Source: Antedon mediterranea (lineage: Eukaryota > Echinodermata > Crinoidea > Comatulida > Antedonidae). From it: a DNA stretch of 60,000 bases. Position 1 is the first letter of the stretch, and every line of letters begins with the position of its first letter. The DNA is taken from NCBI RefSeq assembly GCF_964355755.1, contig NC_092676.1, positions 20,072,288 to 20,132,287 on the forward strand. Direction: 5' to 3'. The position numbers and the translations under genes were made by a program. Below the pieces are notes generated by a model. The model did not search any database and had not been told where the DNA came from. It saw only the letters and a list, made by a program, of their open reading frames with translations. This document shows, piece by piece, positions 21,401 to 31,769 of this stretch.

Positions 21401-23416
21401 AAAAGTCCAGTATGATTGTGGAAAACCATTGCTTCTAAATCATGTCGCAAAAGTGTCACAAACATAGATATAAAAACATTCTTTTATTGTACTTTTTTGT
21501 TTTATTACTATATACCATCAACTCTCCCACTAATGGACACCCTTGGGCTGGCCAAATATTTCTGGTTTTCCATTCGGAATGTGTTTTTAATGGTAAAAAT
21601 GAATTTAGGGCTTTTGAACCTCGTGAAGAGTTTTGGTAGAGTTTCTGGTTTTTAGATAGTCTGGAATTGGGAGAGTTGACTGAAGTGAAACAAAGGACTT
21701 ACAATATCTTGTAATTTGTCCCATGCAGTCGTTAATCCTTCCTCGTTTGTGGTATTGTACTTAGAAAGTCCCACCATCAAATCGGTAGATACGTATTGTT
21801 CAACATCGCTACGGTAGATGAATCCTACGATACCGGCAGCAAGTTCCAAGATGAAGATCAGAAGAAGGAACATAAAGAACTAAAAAAGAAACAAAACAAT
21901 TATGAGTTAAATTTATACAATATAACAGTAGGAGTGTGTTACAAGAATTCAGTATATTTTCAGTAGTCATGGTCATGTCACCTGATGCATGTACTGTATC
22001 ATGTCTGACGACAATAAAAGGCTTGCAGTTTTGTGTCTGTGATGCCAACCCTTCATCTCACATGGTTTACTGTGAAATTATTTAGAGGGTTGGGTGTTAG
22101 TTAATATTTAGGTATTACATGCTACTGGTCGGGCCTGTTGATGTCAGAAGACACAATACTGTAGGCTGTTTATTGTCTCTAGGCATGATTCTGTACGAGT
22201 ATGTCTGATTATAAAATAATTTATTCATAAAAGAAACGGAGGCAGATGGTTGAACCACCCACGTTTTTTACATTTTTATCCTGGTTTAGAGGTTTTTGGT
22301 TGGTTTTTGTGCCTCAATCAAAACTAAATATTTGTGCTTTAAAACTGTTAAAAGAATAATATCCTTAAACTGAGAATTAATTTTATGGATCGAGTGCTTG
22401 ACAGAACCCAGTACAACGGGACAGTAAGGAAGGCAAGTGAGCACCAAACTACAGTACCACTATGTGAGTAAAGCCTGGTTTCCATAAAATCGCTACACGA
22501 CAGAGCGTAGCGATTCTATGGAAACGCTAAATATTCTTTGGTACGCGTATACGATTCATCGCCGACAAAATTGGCAAAGTTGAACATGGTTGAACTTTGC
22601 CGATTTGACTGCGATGAATCGGGGAGCCTTCCCGATTGCGTCGGCGACATCTGCGCGTGTAGCGATTTTAATGGCAACGCTGTAGCGATTTTAATGGAAA
22701 CCAGGCTTTACACATTATACATACGGTTAACAGTAAACATGGGTTTTCCTTGTAAGCTCCAACACATCCGCAGAAGGCTACGATGACAACAATAACACCA
22801 GTTGCAATGAGGAGGTTAGCTGCACTGGCTAATGGAATACTGGGCAACAGTGTACCATATCCACCTTGTTCCTTAGCTAGCACTGCACCAGTTGCTAAAA
22901 TGCCAATACCAGATATCTGAAATAAAGTTAATAAAACAATTTAATACAGACGTAGAAAACCTATTAAGGGGACACCTGTTGGCAGTTTTGTTAAAATATA
23001 TATTGCTCATCATTTGATTCACACAGGAAAAGTGCTATCATTTTGTTTATAACAGCTCTGTCTACAATATCAAACTAGTTTGACAAAAAGAGTGTGATGC
23101 ATCCAAATATGGTAGTGATATAATGTCATCGTGTCATATATATGGGCATATAAGATTTTTTCCACATAAAATTTGATAGTGTAGACAGAGCTTAAGGTGT
23201 AATAAACATTATATAGAATGTAGCAAACACATAAACGTTCTGCCGTTTCTATGAATATTCTCAATTCCTATTCTTCAAGGTAGATATTCTTTAACATACA
23301 AATTTAATTATTTTTTAAAATATACTTACGAAGAATAATAAATTGAAGACAAATACAAGGTACTTGAGACACTTTCCACAACCTTCAACACCCATGTTTT
23401 ATTATTGTTGCAGCTT
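15407..23416 (-). CDS. Tetraspanin (complete coding sequence)
   Basis: Minus-strand coding exons are 23330-23395 (ATG), 22725-22916, 21703-21879, 18179-18337, 17758-17841 and 15407-15472 (TAA), all in phase 0, giving 247 residues. A 5' untranslated piece begins after an acceptor at 23416. It is a four-pass membrane scaffold that organises partner receptors and adhesion proteins. Seen: a Cys-rich juxtamembrane start (MGVEGCGKCLKY), TM1 (about 12-35), TM2 with FCGCVGAYKENPCLLL, TM3 with the conserved Glu98, a large extracellular loop with the CCG motif (C148, C149), PSCC (C173, C174), C183 and C200 (six cysteines), N-glycosylation sequons at N128, N153 and N159, TM4, and the short tail KKIREQGEYA. 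It looks closest to the CD9/TSPAN4/TSPAN9-like group, but assignment within the family is uncertain. The introns carry many SINE and MITE insertions. Confidence 0.93.
15795..16020. repeat. 42-bp minisatellite, about 5 copies
   Basis: The unit contains AGTATGGGAACTCTCTCTA, an A run and CACCCAGATTCCCAG. Because 42 is a multiple of three, both strands show long open frames; these are artefacts. It lies in the last intron of the tetraspanin gene. Confidence 0.9.
16569..16717. mobile_element. MITE-1 copy
   Basis: The terminal inverted repeats are CTCTGTCTACACTATCAAAC and GTTTGATAATGTAGACAGAG. The interior carries two GCCCAAATAT words, the place where the Gypsy inserted in the copy at 509-9146. 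It lies in a tetraspanin intron. Confidence 0.85.
17145..17335 (+). repeat. Dispersed SINE-like repeat (SINE-D)
   Basis: GTGAGCTCTCATATGGGAG, GTTGGTTATCTTAGGATA and TTTGTGTAAAGCGCTTATA followed by ATT repeats also occur in the same order at about 30900-31015. It ends in an (ATT)n tail, as many SINEs do. Confidence 0.55.
18027..18110 (+). repeat. tRNA-derived SINE head
   Basis: It shows an A-box-like AGCTCAGTTGTCTAGAGG and a perfect B box GGTTCGAGCC, spaced as in a tRNA. The cloverleaf arms do not close well, so a SINE head or tRNA pseudogene is more likely than an active tRNA gene. Confidence 0.5.
18395..18535 (+). repeat. Dispersed repeat R1 copy
   Basis: It contains GATGAAGGGCTAGTGTTGCC, TTTGATTTAGCTTTTTGC and GTATCTCCATCGAGATCCAG, also seen at 58470-58650. 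It lies in a tetraspanin intron. Confidence 0.65.
18990..19320 (+). repeat. SINE-A copy bracketed by an inverted repeat
   Basis: The core runs from GGTTCGAATCC (B box) through AGGCAAGATACTTTACTTACG and GTTAGATCTAGACACAACTG to a tail of GCGCTATATAAATCTGG and ATT repeats. The same family occurs at 31020 (+) and 34510 (-). Outside it, CCATAGAGATATTATA and its inverted complement flank both ends. Confidence 0.7.
20955..21145 (+). repeat. SINE-B copy
   Basis: It has GGGTTCAAGGCTCACTTGC, CTGGTGGTACAGCGAGTCTT, TCGGATAAGGACTATAAAC and GTCCAGAGTACACATCTAG, shared with the tandem copies at 33860-34190. It lies in a tetraspanin intron. Confidence 0.65.
22467..22711. mobile_element. MITE-2 (245-bp foldback element)
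   Basis: The termini GTAAAGCCTGGTTTCCAT and ATGGAAACCAGGCTTTAC are inverted repeats, extended by AATCGCTAC and its complement. The centre is a second inverted repeat (GATTCATCGCCGAC with matching arms around GTTGAACTTTGCCGA). It ends 14 bp from the donor of the second tetraspanin coding exon. Confidence 0.85.
23054..23193. mobile_element. MITE-1 copy
   Basis: AGCTCTGTCTACAATATC at the left and GATAGTGTAGACAGAGCTT at the right are inverted. The interior has CCAAATATGGTAGTGATAT as in the other copies. It lies in the first coding intron of the tetraspanin gene. Confidence 0.85.
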
Positions 23417-25715
23417 CTGAAAAACAAAATAATAAATGTACAATATAAATTACTGATTGCAGATTATGATAATGCAGTGACGCACTTGAGACATATTGCA
23501 ACATAAGACACCTTGATATGATCTGATTATATCAGATTTACAGCCAGATTTAATATCAAGTTGTTGACAATAAAGTCTTAATAGTACGATATATGATTTT
23601 ACAGTTAGAACTAGATGATTCAAGATTCAATTTATTTTCAAAATTGCAAAGATTATTTGATGAGATCATTGGTTAAAATTGGAAAAAGTGGAAGGGAAAA
23701 AAAACCAAAAGAGCAAAGCTCGATTTTTAATATTAATAATAATAGTCTTTTCTTAGGCTCTCAATGCGCTTTACATCAAAAATAAAAGCAGGAAATGTTA
23801 AATTAATGAAAGGCTTGTTTTTCCTTTACATATAAAACGAACAAGGACAATAAAAACATGACAATGACAAGACAATACATAAACAAATAAGACAATTTCT
23901 AGTAGAAATACTGTACTATTAAATGGGAAACTTTCGGGACACAAGGAAGTGTCCCCTTAATTAAAAGGCGAGCGCTGAATAGGTACGGATTAGCCGTAGT
24001 GTTAAAACATATTATTTCCCCTTGATTGCTACTGTACATAAGTGTCCCATAAATAGGGTTGTCCTAAAAAAGAGAATAATAGCTAACTTTTCACATCGTC
24101 ATAACTATTTCCGAGATCTTTTTTGTTAAAAAAATTCCACCTATGAATTATATATATTCAGTGTGAATAGGTGTCATTAAGGCAATTTAGATATTACATA
24201 TTCAGTAGTTATTCTCTAGTCACCAACATTTTTTTAAATTATTATTATTAGAATGTCTTAATAGGCAATTAAAATATCAACTTTAATGTATCTGAAGCTT
24301 GAAATGCCAGGCTTTGTAATTTGAACCGCGAAATAGCCACTCCTACATTAACCCACAAACCTGTACGGCTTGCTCTAAAGTGTAAACAACTATTTCAAAG
24401 TTATTGATCATTTATTAATCCAATTTAGAAAAAATATGTAGAGTAAAAATTACTTCCAAAATGTAATTCTTTTTTGTCATTTAGGATGCGTATCCTAGAT
24501 TCAGTACAGGAAATTCTATTAAGAGAGGAAGTGTAGCAGGGTAGGGAAAAATGACCAATTATACCCCATTAGAAATTAAAAGATGGGTTGCAAAAGATAA
24601 GACATTCGGGTTAGCTATGCACTTCATTTAGACATTTTTAGGTCTCAAAAACCTGCCCCTTTCCCCCTCTATTTAAAAATCCTGGAAATATCACTGAAAC
24701 TTTAATTTTCATACTGTAATGTCATTAATATAAATGATTTTTATTAGAAATTTATTAGAAATATGTTTATTCTGATATTGATGCTTTTTAAAAATATTTA
24801 TCACTGAATATTAATTACGCTTAATAACTTCATGCTTTCTATAACAGTCAGAAATGTTAAGACAGTCCCTAATAATAATATTAATAAACAGTTGAAAACA
24901 AAATTGTGTATTAAAACCTTAGCAAATTAGTTTAGAGTACTGTAGGCCTACATACTGTAGTAACAGACAAAAACATGTTCACAATTCTTTATCAATGTCA
25001 CTGTAATTGCCTTTAAAAAGTAATTGTATTCAACTTGTTGTAATTAGTATAAATTAGAAAATAGAAAGAGATATGAGTAGAAGTATTCTCTAATTGTCCA
25101 TCTGTTTACACTACAGAAATTAAAATAATATTTGTCCATAATTTTTAATAACTCCACTTCCAAAGTCTCCATTTTGGCCATTACCGTACTTGATATCATA
25201 ATTCACTGACACTACTAGTCTGAATAACATTCCAGGAATTACCCAAGGACCCTGGGAATATGTAGAGTAGTTGTACAAACATCATGCTATCCCTACAAGC
25301 TTAATTGGTACCTGACTATCCATTTAAACTTTCAACTGACACTGTTATACTATATATATAATAAGAGAAAGCACCTGCTCTGGGTCCTTTATAATATTTG
25401 TCTACAAATCTCACTTCTTCCAATGATAATATGCATAGAGTACACCACGGTACCATAAAGTAAAAAACAAAAATATGCTTGCTTAAAAGTTAAAATGAAA
25501 ACAAAATCTGAATAAAAGAATGTGTTTAAAAAAAGACTCTTTAAAGTTAAAATGTTTTGTGCATTAATGAATTTATATTGTATTACAAAAAAAATATTGT
25601 AAAAAAATAAAAAATAATAATGTTTAAAAAAAAAGGTTATCCCTAGTAAAAATGTATAATAAATACTCTCTTGGGTTTTAACACCAACTACATCTTTAGT
25701 AAAAAAAAACTCACC
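23417..25715 (-). other. Probable 5'UTR intron of the tetraspanin gene
   Basis: No coding signal. It includes AT-rich low-complexity sequence and fragments with GAAGTGTCCCCTTAAT and AGTGTCCCATAAATAGGG (23940-24065), words related to the minisatellites at 41103 and 56148. Treating it as an intron depends on the donor proposed at 25716. Confidence 0.4.
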
Positions 25716-25860
25716 TAAAATAATCTCCAGTGATAATATATAGTGTACCTAGACTGTAGTCTCTGCTCTAAGTGAACGGGGTGTGGCTGGATAGTAAGTT
25801 TTAGCTTGACTGAAACAAGTTTCTATTCGTTGAAATGCTCAGTGAGTTCTTAATGGTCAT
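25716..25860 (-). promoter_or_regulatory. Candidate first exon and promoter of tetraspanin
   Basis: On the minus strand, GATTATTTTAG followed by GTGAGTTTTT makes a strong splice donor, and the untranslated exon before the ATG has a matching acceptor at 23417. Upstream lies CCAGCCACACCCC, a CACCC/KLF-type box. Both the exon and the promoter role are inference; no transcript evidence is available. Confidence 0.35.
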
Positions 25861-26207
25861 GGCCTACTGCATGACTCACTGATTACGTTGCTTCCTGCTC
25901 TTGAAATTCTACAGTCTAGAAAACTGATAGTACTGTATGCTAAAAGTGGATATTACAATTGGGCATACTACAGCCCCAGGAGATTATCCCTCCTACACAA
26001 TTCCCTTCCCACACAAAATTATTTAAGACAAAATAGGCTTGAAAAAATACTAGGCCTAATAAGGAAAGAGTGATCATTCTAAGTTCCCTGGCTTAATCAA
26101 TAAGTCTCTGTAAAAGTAATTAATTTATTGTATTAAAATGATTATAAACAATATACTAGTATTTATGGTAATTAAAATTTTAAATTGACTAAATGAAGCA
26201 AAACATA

Positions 26208-26334
26208 AAGCTCTGTCTACATTTTATGTGACAAAAAATGTCATATATGGATATGATGATGTCATATTCACTACCATATTTGGGCAACCACACTTTTTTT
26301 GTCAAACTAGTTTGATAGTGTAAAAAGAGATTAA
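26208..26334. mobile_element. MITE-1 copy, opposite orientation
   Basis: AGCTCTGTCTAC is at the left and TTGTCAAACTAGTTTGATAG at the right. The interior reads CACTACCATATTTGGGC, the complement of the other copies. Confidence 0.8.
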
Positions 26335-27389
26335 GATAATTGATAAAATCAAAGATAACATTTTTAAAATTTAGCCGCTAATTAGAGTAATATTGCACAG
26401 AGCAACATTACGTTTCAGAAAAAACACCTCTAAAACTATAACAATTATGCAAATATGCACTTTTTAAATATTAATACTGTATCTAAAAATGCTGGTACAT
26501 AGCAACGAGTCTTAACATCTTTAATGATTTTACATGCAACAAATCATGAATATCAAACGTTTTTAGTAACATATGTTCGAATAAAATCCCTGAAAAGGGA
26601 ATTGACTAGTATTTTGTTCATGTTTTGGGGACGTATATCTCGGTATCTTTATTTTAAAAAACAATTTACTGAGAAATCCGTAGCAGTAAAAAAAAAAATG
26701 GATTGAGGATTTGTTTACAACAGGCCTTTAATTAAAAACATGAATAGGCCTACAAACAATTTCATACAAAAAAATCTACAAAAAAGAGAAAGAAAAAAGA
26801 GAGAAGCAGCCACATATAAAACTTTTATTTAAAAAAATGGTTATTAAACAAATCTAAAACATATTTTTCTAGACATTCAGTCATTGACAGAAAGTTACTT
26901 ATTTTCAGACTGATGATTAAGTACTCGACTAAATAGTCATATTTAAGAATAAAACCAAAGTCTGTAGGGTATTGCTTGCATCAATCGTGACCTTTCTAAG
27001 TCAGCGATTTGCGACATAAGCGTGTAAAGGCCGTGCTCAACGTAGTAAAGTCAACGTACAGCAACCTGTGTAAAGGAAGCGCCTATGCCGTCAGCATAAC
27101 CTTTCAGATCTACTTTATCAAACATACTTGGTTGGCCACTTTCCTGATTAAATTTCATATCTGTATTGGACAGTGCGATGACAGTGCGTATTAAGCAAGT
27201 CATCGCATGTAAAATTAAAATCTAAAGTAAAACGGTTTACAGTACTTTATGTTCTGCGTCCTTCAAGAATGTTTGCCGTGTATGGCTATAAATAGTCTGA
27301 TTATCCGAAACTCTGAAAACTTTCTTTAACTCTTTCTTTAACTTTCTTGATGGAACTTTGATGGAAATTTGCGGTACACCAACTGTACT
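26335..27389. other. No gene seen
   Basis: AT-rich sequence with short chance ORFs on both strands that resemble no family. Not annotated further. Confidence 0.5.
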
Positions 27390-27508
27390 GTACACCACAT
27401 ATAGTTCTGAAAAGTTTTGATCAATACTCCTGAGGACGATCAAAGTATATTAATCGAAACATCGAGAAACTAAACGGTTCTTTTCAGAACTATATAAACG
27501 TGGTGTAC
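27390..27508. repeat. 119-bp inverted repeat with ribozyme-like loop
   Basis: Arms GTACACCAC (27390-27398) and TATAGTTCTGAAAAG (27400-27414) are matched by CTTTTCAGAACTATA (27480-27494) and GTGGTGTAC (27500-27508). The loop holds CTGAGGA...ATCGAAAC (27430-27460), which resembles a hammerhead core but does not satisfy its stem II geometry. Confidence 0.7.
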
Positions 27509-28186
27509 TGCAAACTTTATATCAACATGTTGTTGTAAACAGCTCTCCAATGAAAATTTGATTTCACTTCCAAGTATACCGCATATAACTGATACAATAT
27601 GTTAATCAATTCTACATAGGAAACAATTATGTGTACAGAGTTTAAAAACTAAATAATAATACTGTACAATACTTTGAATGATAAACAACACAATGAATTC
27701 AAAGCCACAAGCGCACAGCATTAACAAAACATCTAACATGGATGAACACTCCTCAGTGGTGGATCCAGGATTTTGAAATAGGGTGGGGTAGGGGTTTTTA
27801 CTAGTGACAATATCTTTTCTGTCACCACTCAGCGGATCTGGAACGCGCTTCCTGTCGATTTAAAAGGAGTGAATTCGGCACTCGGTGGAGAGCAAAACAA
27901 AAGAATGTATATATTTACTGCAATGCTATAATGATAATATTCATCAGCAGCGCTTTAAAGAAAAAAACCATCAAGATTAGATCGCTTTGCTCATACAAGA
28001 AAGGATGCTAAAATGCTCCTTAAAATACTTCTTGTTTGACCTCATTCTACTACTATATCTGTAATGTACCTTGACCTTTTAATAGGCTATTGACCTTTAA
28101 AAATGCTGCTACTAGCCTGGGTGCAGTACAAATTTTGCGGGAAAAAAGTATAGGAAAATTTTTTTCTTTTTTTTCTTATAGAGTAC

Positions 28187-29436
28187 AGGGGCGCAGCCAG
28201 CAAAGAATTAAAGGGGGGGTCAAACAATATGTGAGTATTTTGCGAGCGAAGCGAGCAACCATGGGCTGGGGGCCAGGGGGCGAAGCCCCCTGGAAGCTTT
28301 GGCGGTCTAGGGCAATCTAGATCATTTGAATCGGTTTACGCACAAACAAATATGACAATGTTAACACTAATAAATTGAAACAAAGAAAACAAAAAACAAC
28401 ATTTTTATATTCCAGGCTGCCACAGACAAACACTTTTTTTCTTGCTTGTTTGTTGATTTGTGTAGAGAGGCTGTAAACTCAAGAGGAATTATTTGAATTC
28501 CTCCTTTTTCACCAATACAAAAGTTGCATGAAATGAACGTAGAGATGCAAAAGTTTGAAAAAAGATATTAGAATGATAGCATGGAGTGATATTATTGAGA
28601 ACCGTAAGGTTAGAGTTCATACACTGTGCAAGTCCAAGAAGCTATCTTGGCTCCGTGTGTATGTGAGACGCTTATCATACCCAGTACATACAATATTTTG
28701 TTTAAAAATATACCTATTTTGTTCGAATGTATAGTATAGGTGATAGCTTATACATAATTGTAATAACTAACTTCTAAATTATTATCATACATTTTACGTT
28801 AGTTACTATAACGGCGCTCTAGACATCGCGTGATGCATCTTTAAACATAAGTTTGGAACATTCTTCTTGGCTTGGAGACAGAATTCGCGAATGCCATTCT
28901 CTGTATTAATGTTCATGTTAAAGTGTATGTTCAAGAGGCACAATCCCGAAAGCTACTCATAAGACATGTGATTTCGCAAACAGGTTTTCGTTCTCCATAA
29001 AGTCGAAAAACTCCGCTCAGCTTCAGCAGACGTTACGGGCATAGGGCCTACGCGATTAGAAGAAGTGCACGCACATTCGGGAACACATCTGGATCCGCTA
29101 ATTTTACACAGTCGCTTCCATCACTGAAGCTCGGAATGAAGATGTTTGTGTCTTGGCAGATCATCGTACCAAATTCAAGTTCCTTGAAGACTTCTTCAAC
29201 ATTACACTTCGATAGACTTGGGTGCTACGCCAAATATGTTAGAGCATGGCCTGTTATCGGCAGAAAAACGGGTTTTTAACTCGGTTTGTTGATTTGGTAA
29301 TACTGCTCGGTAGTAATCTTCCACAGTATCTCCAGGATGATTTGATCTGTATTGTTGTCTCATGTTTTTATTTATTTTTTCTAAAAAAAAGGGGGGGTCA
29401 GGACCCCCGTGACCCCCCCACTGGCTGCGCCCCTGG
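28187..29436. mobile_element. Degenerate hAT-like DNA transposon
   Basis: The termini CAGGGGCGCAGCCAG and CTGGCTGCGCCCCTG are hAT-type inverted repeats. GAGTA occurs on both sides, which is shorter than the 8-bp duplication expected of hAT elements. Inside is a remnant transposase C-terminus on the minus strand. It is inserted in the left arm of the palindromic element. Confidence 0.8.
28870..29240 (-). pseudogene. hAT transposase C-terminal remnant
   Basis: Reading on the minus strand through a few stops and shifts gives MPVTSAEAERSFSTLWRTK and then CLRNHMS, the hallmark of the hAT dimerisation domain (usual form SSAxAERSFSxLxRIKxxLRxxM). Stop codons follow shortly after. The upstream DDE core is not recognisable, so the copy is dead. 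The description is of the decayed sequence as it stands. Confidence 0.7.
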
Positions 29437-30769
29437 AGTATACCATATAGAATGGCAGAAAAAAAATCCCCATCTCAGGGTCTTGGGGAAATTTTTTTAC
29501 GGCACTTTTAAATTTTGGCCTATATAACACACACAAATGCCTATTAACACACACAAATACCTATATATAGGGGATAGGGAAAACCAATTCACATTTTTTT
29601 TTACTTGGAGTTGTGTTATGATGATTAAAATTTGCTGAGGCTTACTTTAATAACTACTTCTCATAGTAGTTGATAAATCGAGTCGATAACAATGACATCA
29701 TCATGCCAGAATCCAATATGGCGTCCAATTTGGCGGAAAAAACAGGGCATTGCTAAACCCCCAAAAACCCTTGCAAACCTAAAAAAAAGCATAGCAAACC
29801 CCACCGAACCAACATAAAAGTGATTGAATCATATAGTGTACGACCCACTGGGTATATCCATGTAAAAAAAAAAATTAAATTTCTACTGTTAACTACTTAT
29901 TTTTGGGATAAAACATCATTTTTTGGTCAAAAATGATTGCTAAACCCTGCAAACCTCCAAAAAAACATAGCAAACCCCACCGAACCAACATAATAAAAGT
30001 GATTGAATCATGTAGTGTACGACCCACTGGGTATATCCATGTTTTAAAAAAATAAAATTTCTACTGTTAACTACTTATTTTTGGGGTAAAACATCATTTT
30101 TTGGTAAAAAATGATTGCTAATTTTTAACCAAAAAATGATGTTTTATCCCCAAAATAAGTAGTTAACAGTAGAAATTTTAATTTTTTTTTAGATGGACAT
30201 ACCCAGTGGTTCGTACACTCCATGATTCAATCACTTTTATGTCGGTTCGGTGGGGTTTTCTATGTTTTTTTTTTAGGTTTGCGGGGGTTTAGCAATACCC
30301 TGTTTTTCTCGCCAAATTGGACGCCATATTGGATTCTGGCATGATGATGTCATCGTATCGACTTGATTTATCAACTACTATGAGAAGTAGTTATTAAAGT
30401 AAGCCTCTAGTAATTTTAATCATTAAAACACAACTGCAAGTAACAAAAACTGTTAATTGATTTTCCCTATCCCCTATATATAGGTATTTGTGTATGTTAA
30501 TAGGAATTTGTGTGTGTTATATAGGCCAAAATTTAAAAGTGCCATAAAAAATTTTCCCCAAGACCCTGGGATGGAGATTTTTTTTCGGACATTCTATATG
30601 GTATACTCTATTAGAAAAACCCCAAAAAAATTTTCCTATACTTTTTTCCCGCAAATGTGTATAATAATTGTTCTGCACCCAGGCTACTACTACAAATATC
30701 AATTATTAATCATTTTTAATATTATTTTTGCTTTTGATATTTTAATACTATGCTATATTGTTACTTATG

Positions 30770-31015
30770 TTCCAACAAATGTAAGCGATACACAGTTAGC
30801 TGACCAATCACAACTGGATAGATCACCCGAACTACCGCTTGTGATTGGTCAACTCACTTATGTTGCGCTTACGTCCTTGTGTTGTATCCAAGTGGAAACC
30901 AGGTGAGCTCTCATATGCGAGTTTCAAAGTGCTGGAGTAAATGATTTTGATTTTCTTCTTGTTTTGGTTATCTTATTTTATGGATCATTTTTGTGTAAAG
31001 CGTACAAAGGCATGT
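30770..31015 (+). repeat. Short inverted repeat and SINE-D copy
   Basis: GTTAGCTGACCAATCACAA and TTGTGATTGGTCAAC form an 80-bp foldback, followed by GTGAGCTCTCATATGCGAG and TTTGTGTAAAGCG as in the repeat at 17145. Confidence 0.55.
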
Positions 31016-31325
31016 GGCGCATTGTGTTGGACGTTCAACTACTGATCGTGAGATCGAGGTTTCAATTGAACTCTCGCCGCATTGCTTGTATCCTTAGGCA
31101 AGATACTTTACTTACGTTTGCCTCTCTCCACCCAGGTGTATAAATGGGAACCCGGTTAGATCAAGACACAACTTTGCGGTGATTACTAGCTGCATTATGG
31201 GAGACTGTTTCCATACGTGTTTGATCCAAAAACAATGACTGGGGTAATAATGTTCAGCGCTTAGAGGTTTCACAACATTAGGCGCTATATAAATCCAGGA
31301 TATTATTATTATTATTATGAAAACA
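31016..31325 (+). repeat. SINE-A copy
   Basis: CATTGCTTGTATCCTTAGGC, CACCCAGGTGTATAAATGGG, CGCTATATAAATCCAGG and an ATT tail match the copy at 18990-19320. Confidence 0.75.
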
Positions 31326-31769
31326 TTGTAATAGGTGCTATATAAGACTATTATTATAGTGGATGATAATTCAAGTGTGCAATTCATATTCATACAAACG
31401 TACTAAATGACAGGCATTCAAAATAGTGTACACATTAGAAACTTTGCATCACTTAATAATGTACTGAACTGTTTTGTGCATCTACATCATTTAAAATTGC
31501 AGTTTCAGATACATTCTTCTTAAAAATCGGGGTACTAACAAGTATAAAATTACATTCTGAACCTACATAATTTTCAAAATTTTAAAGGGAAACAGGTCTG
31601 ACTGAGCCACCTGATCTACCTATAAATAATTTTGTTGAGAATTTACTATAGAACAATAAACAATAATGTTGACTATGAAACTAAGGCCCACACAATTACT
31701 ATGCTCCTAACAAAATGACAACAACCCTAATCCCTAACTAGATTTAATTCGTCACTATGACGAATTATA

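Larger units (their letters stand above)
28103..30690. mobile_element. Large palindromic (foldback) element
   Basis: The left end GCTACTAGCCTGGGTGCAG and the right end CTGCACCCAGGCTACTAC are inverted. Long inner arms follow (for example CCAATATGGCGTCCAATTTG at about 29715 against its complement near 30310; CCTATATATAGG on both sides). The centre has two direct and one inverted copy of a roughly 180-bp unit containing ACTGTTAACTACTTATTTTT. The left arm is interrupted by the hAT element at 28187-29436. No intact ORF. Confidence 0.85.

Noticed and set aside
27757-27850. CAGTGGTGGATCCAGGATTT, which resembles a hAT terminal repeat
   Set aside because: No matching inverted end or target duplication was found nearby.
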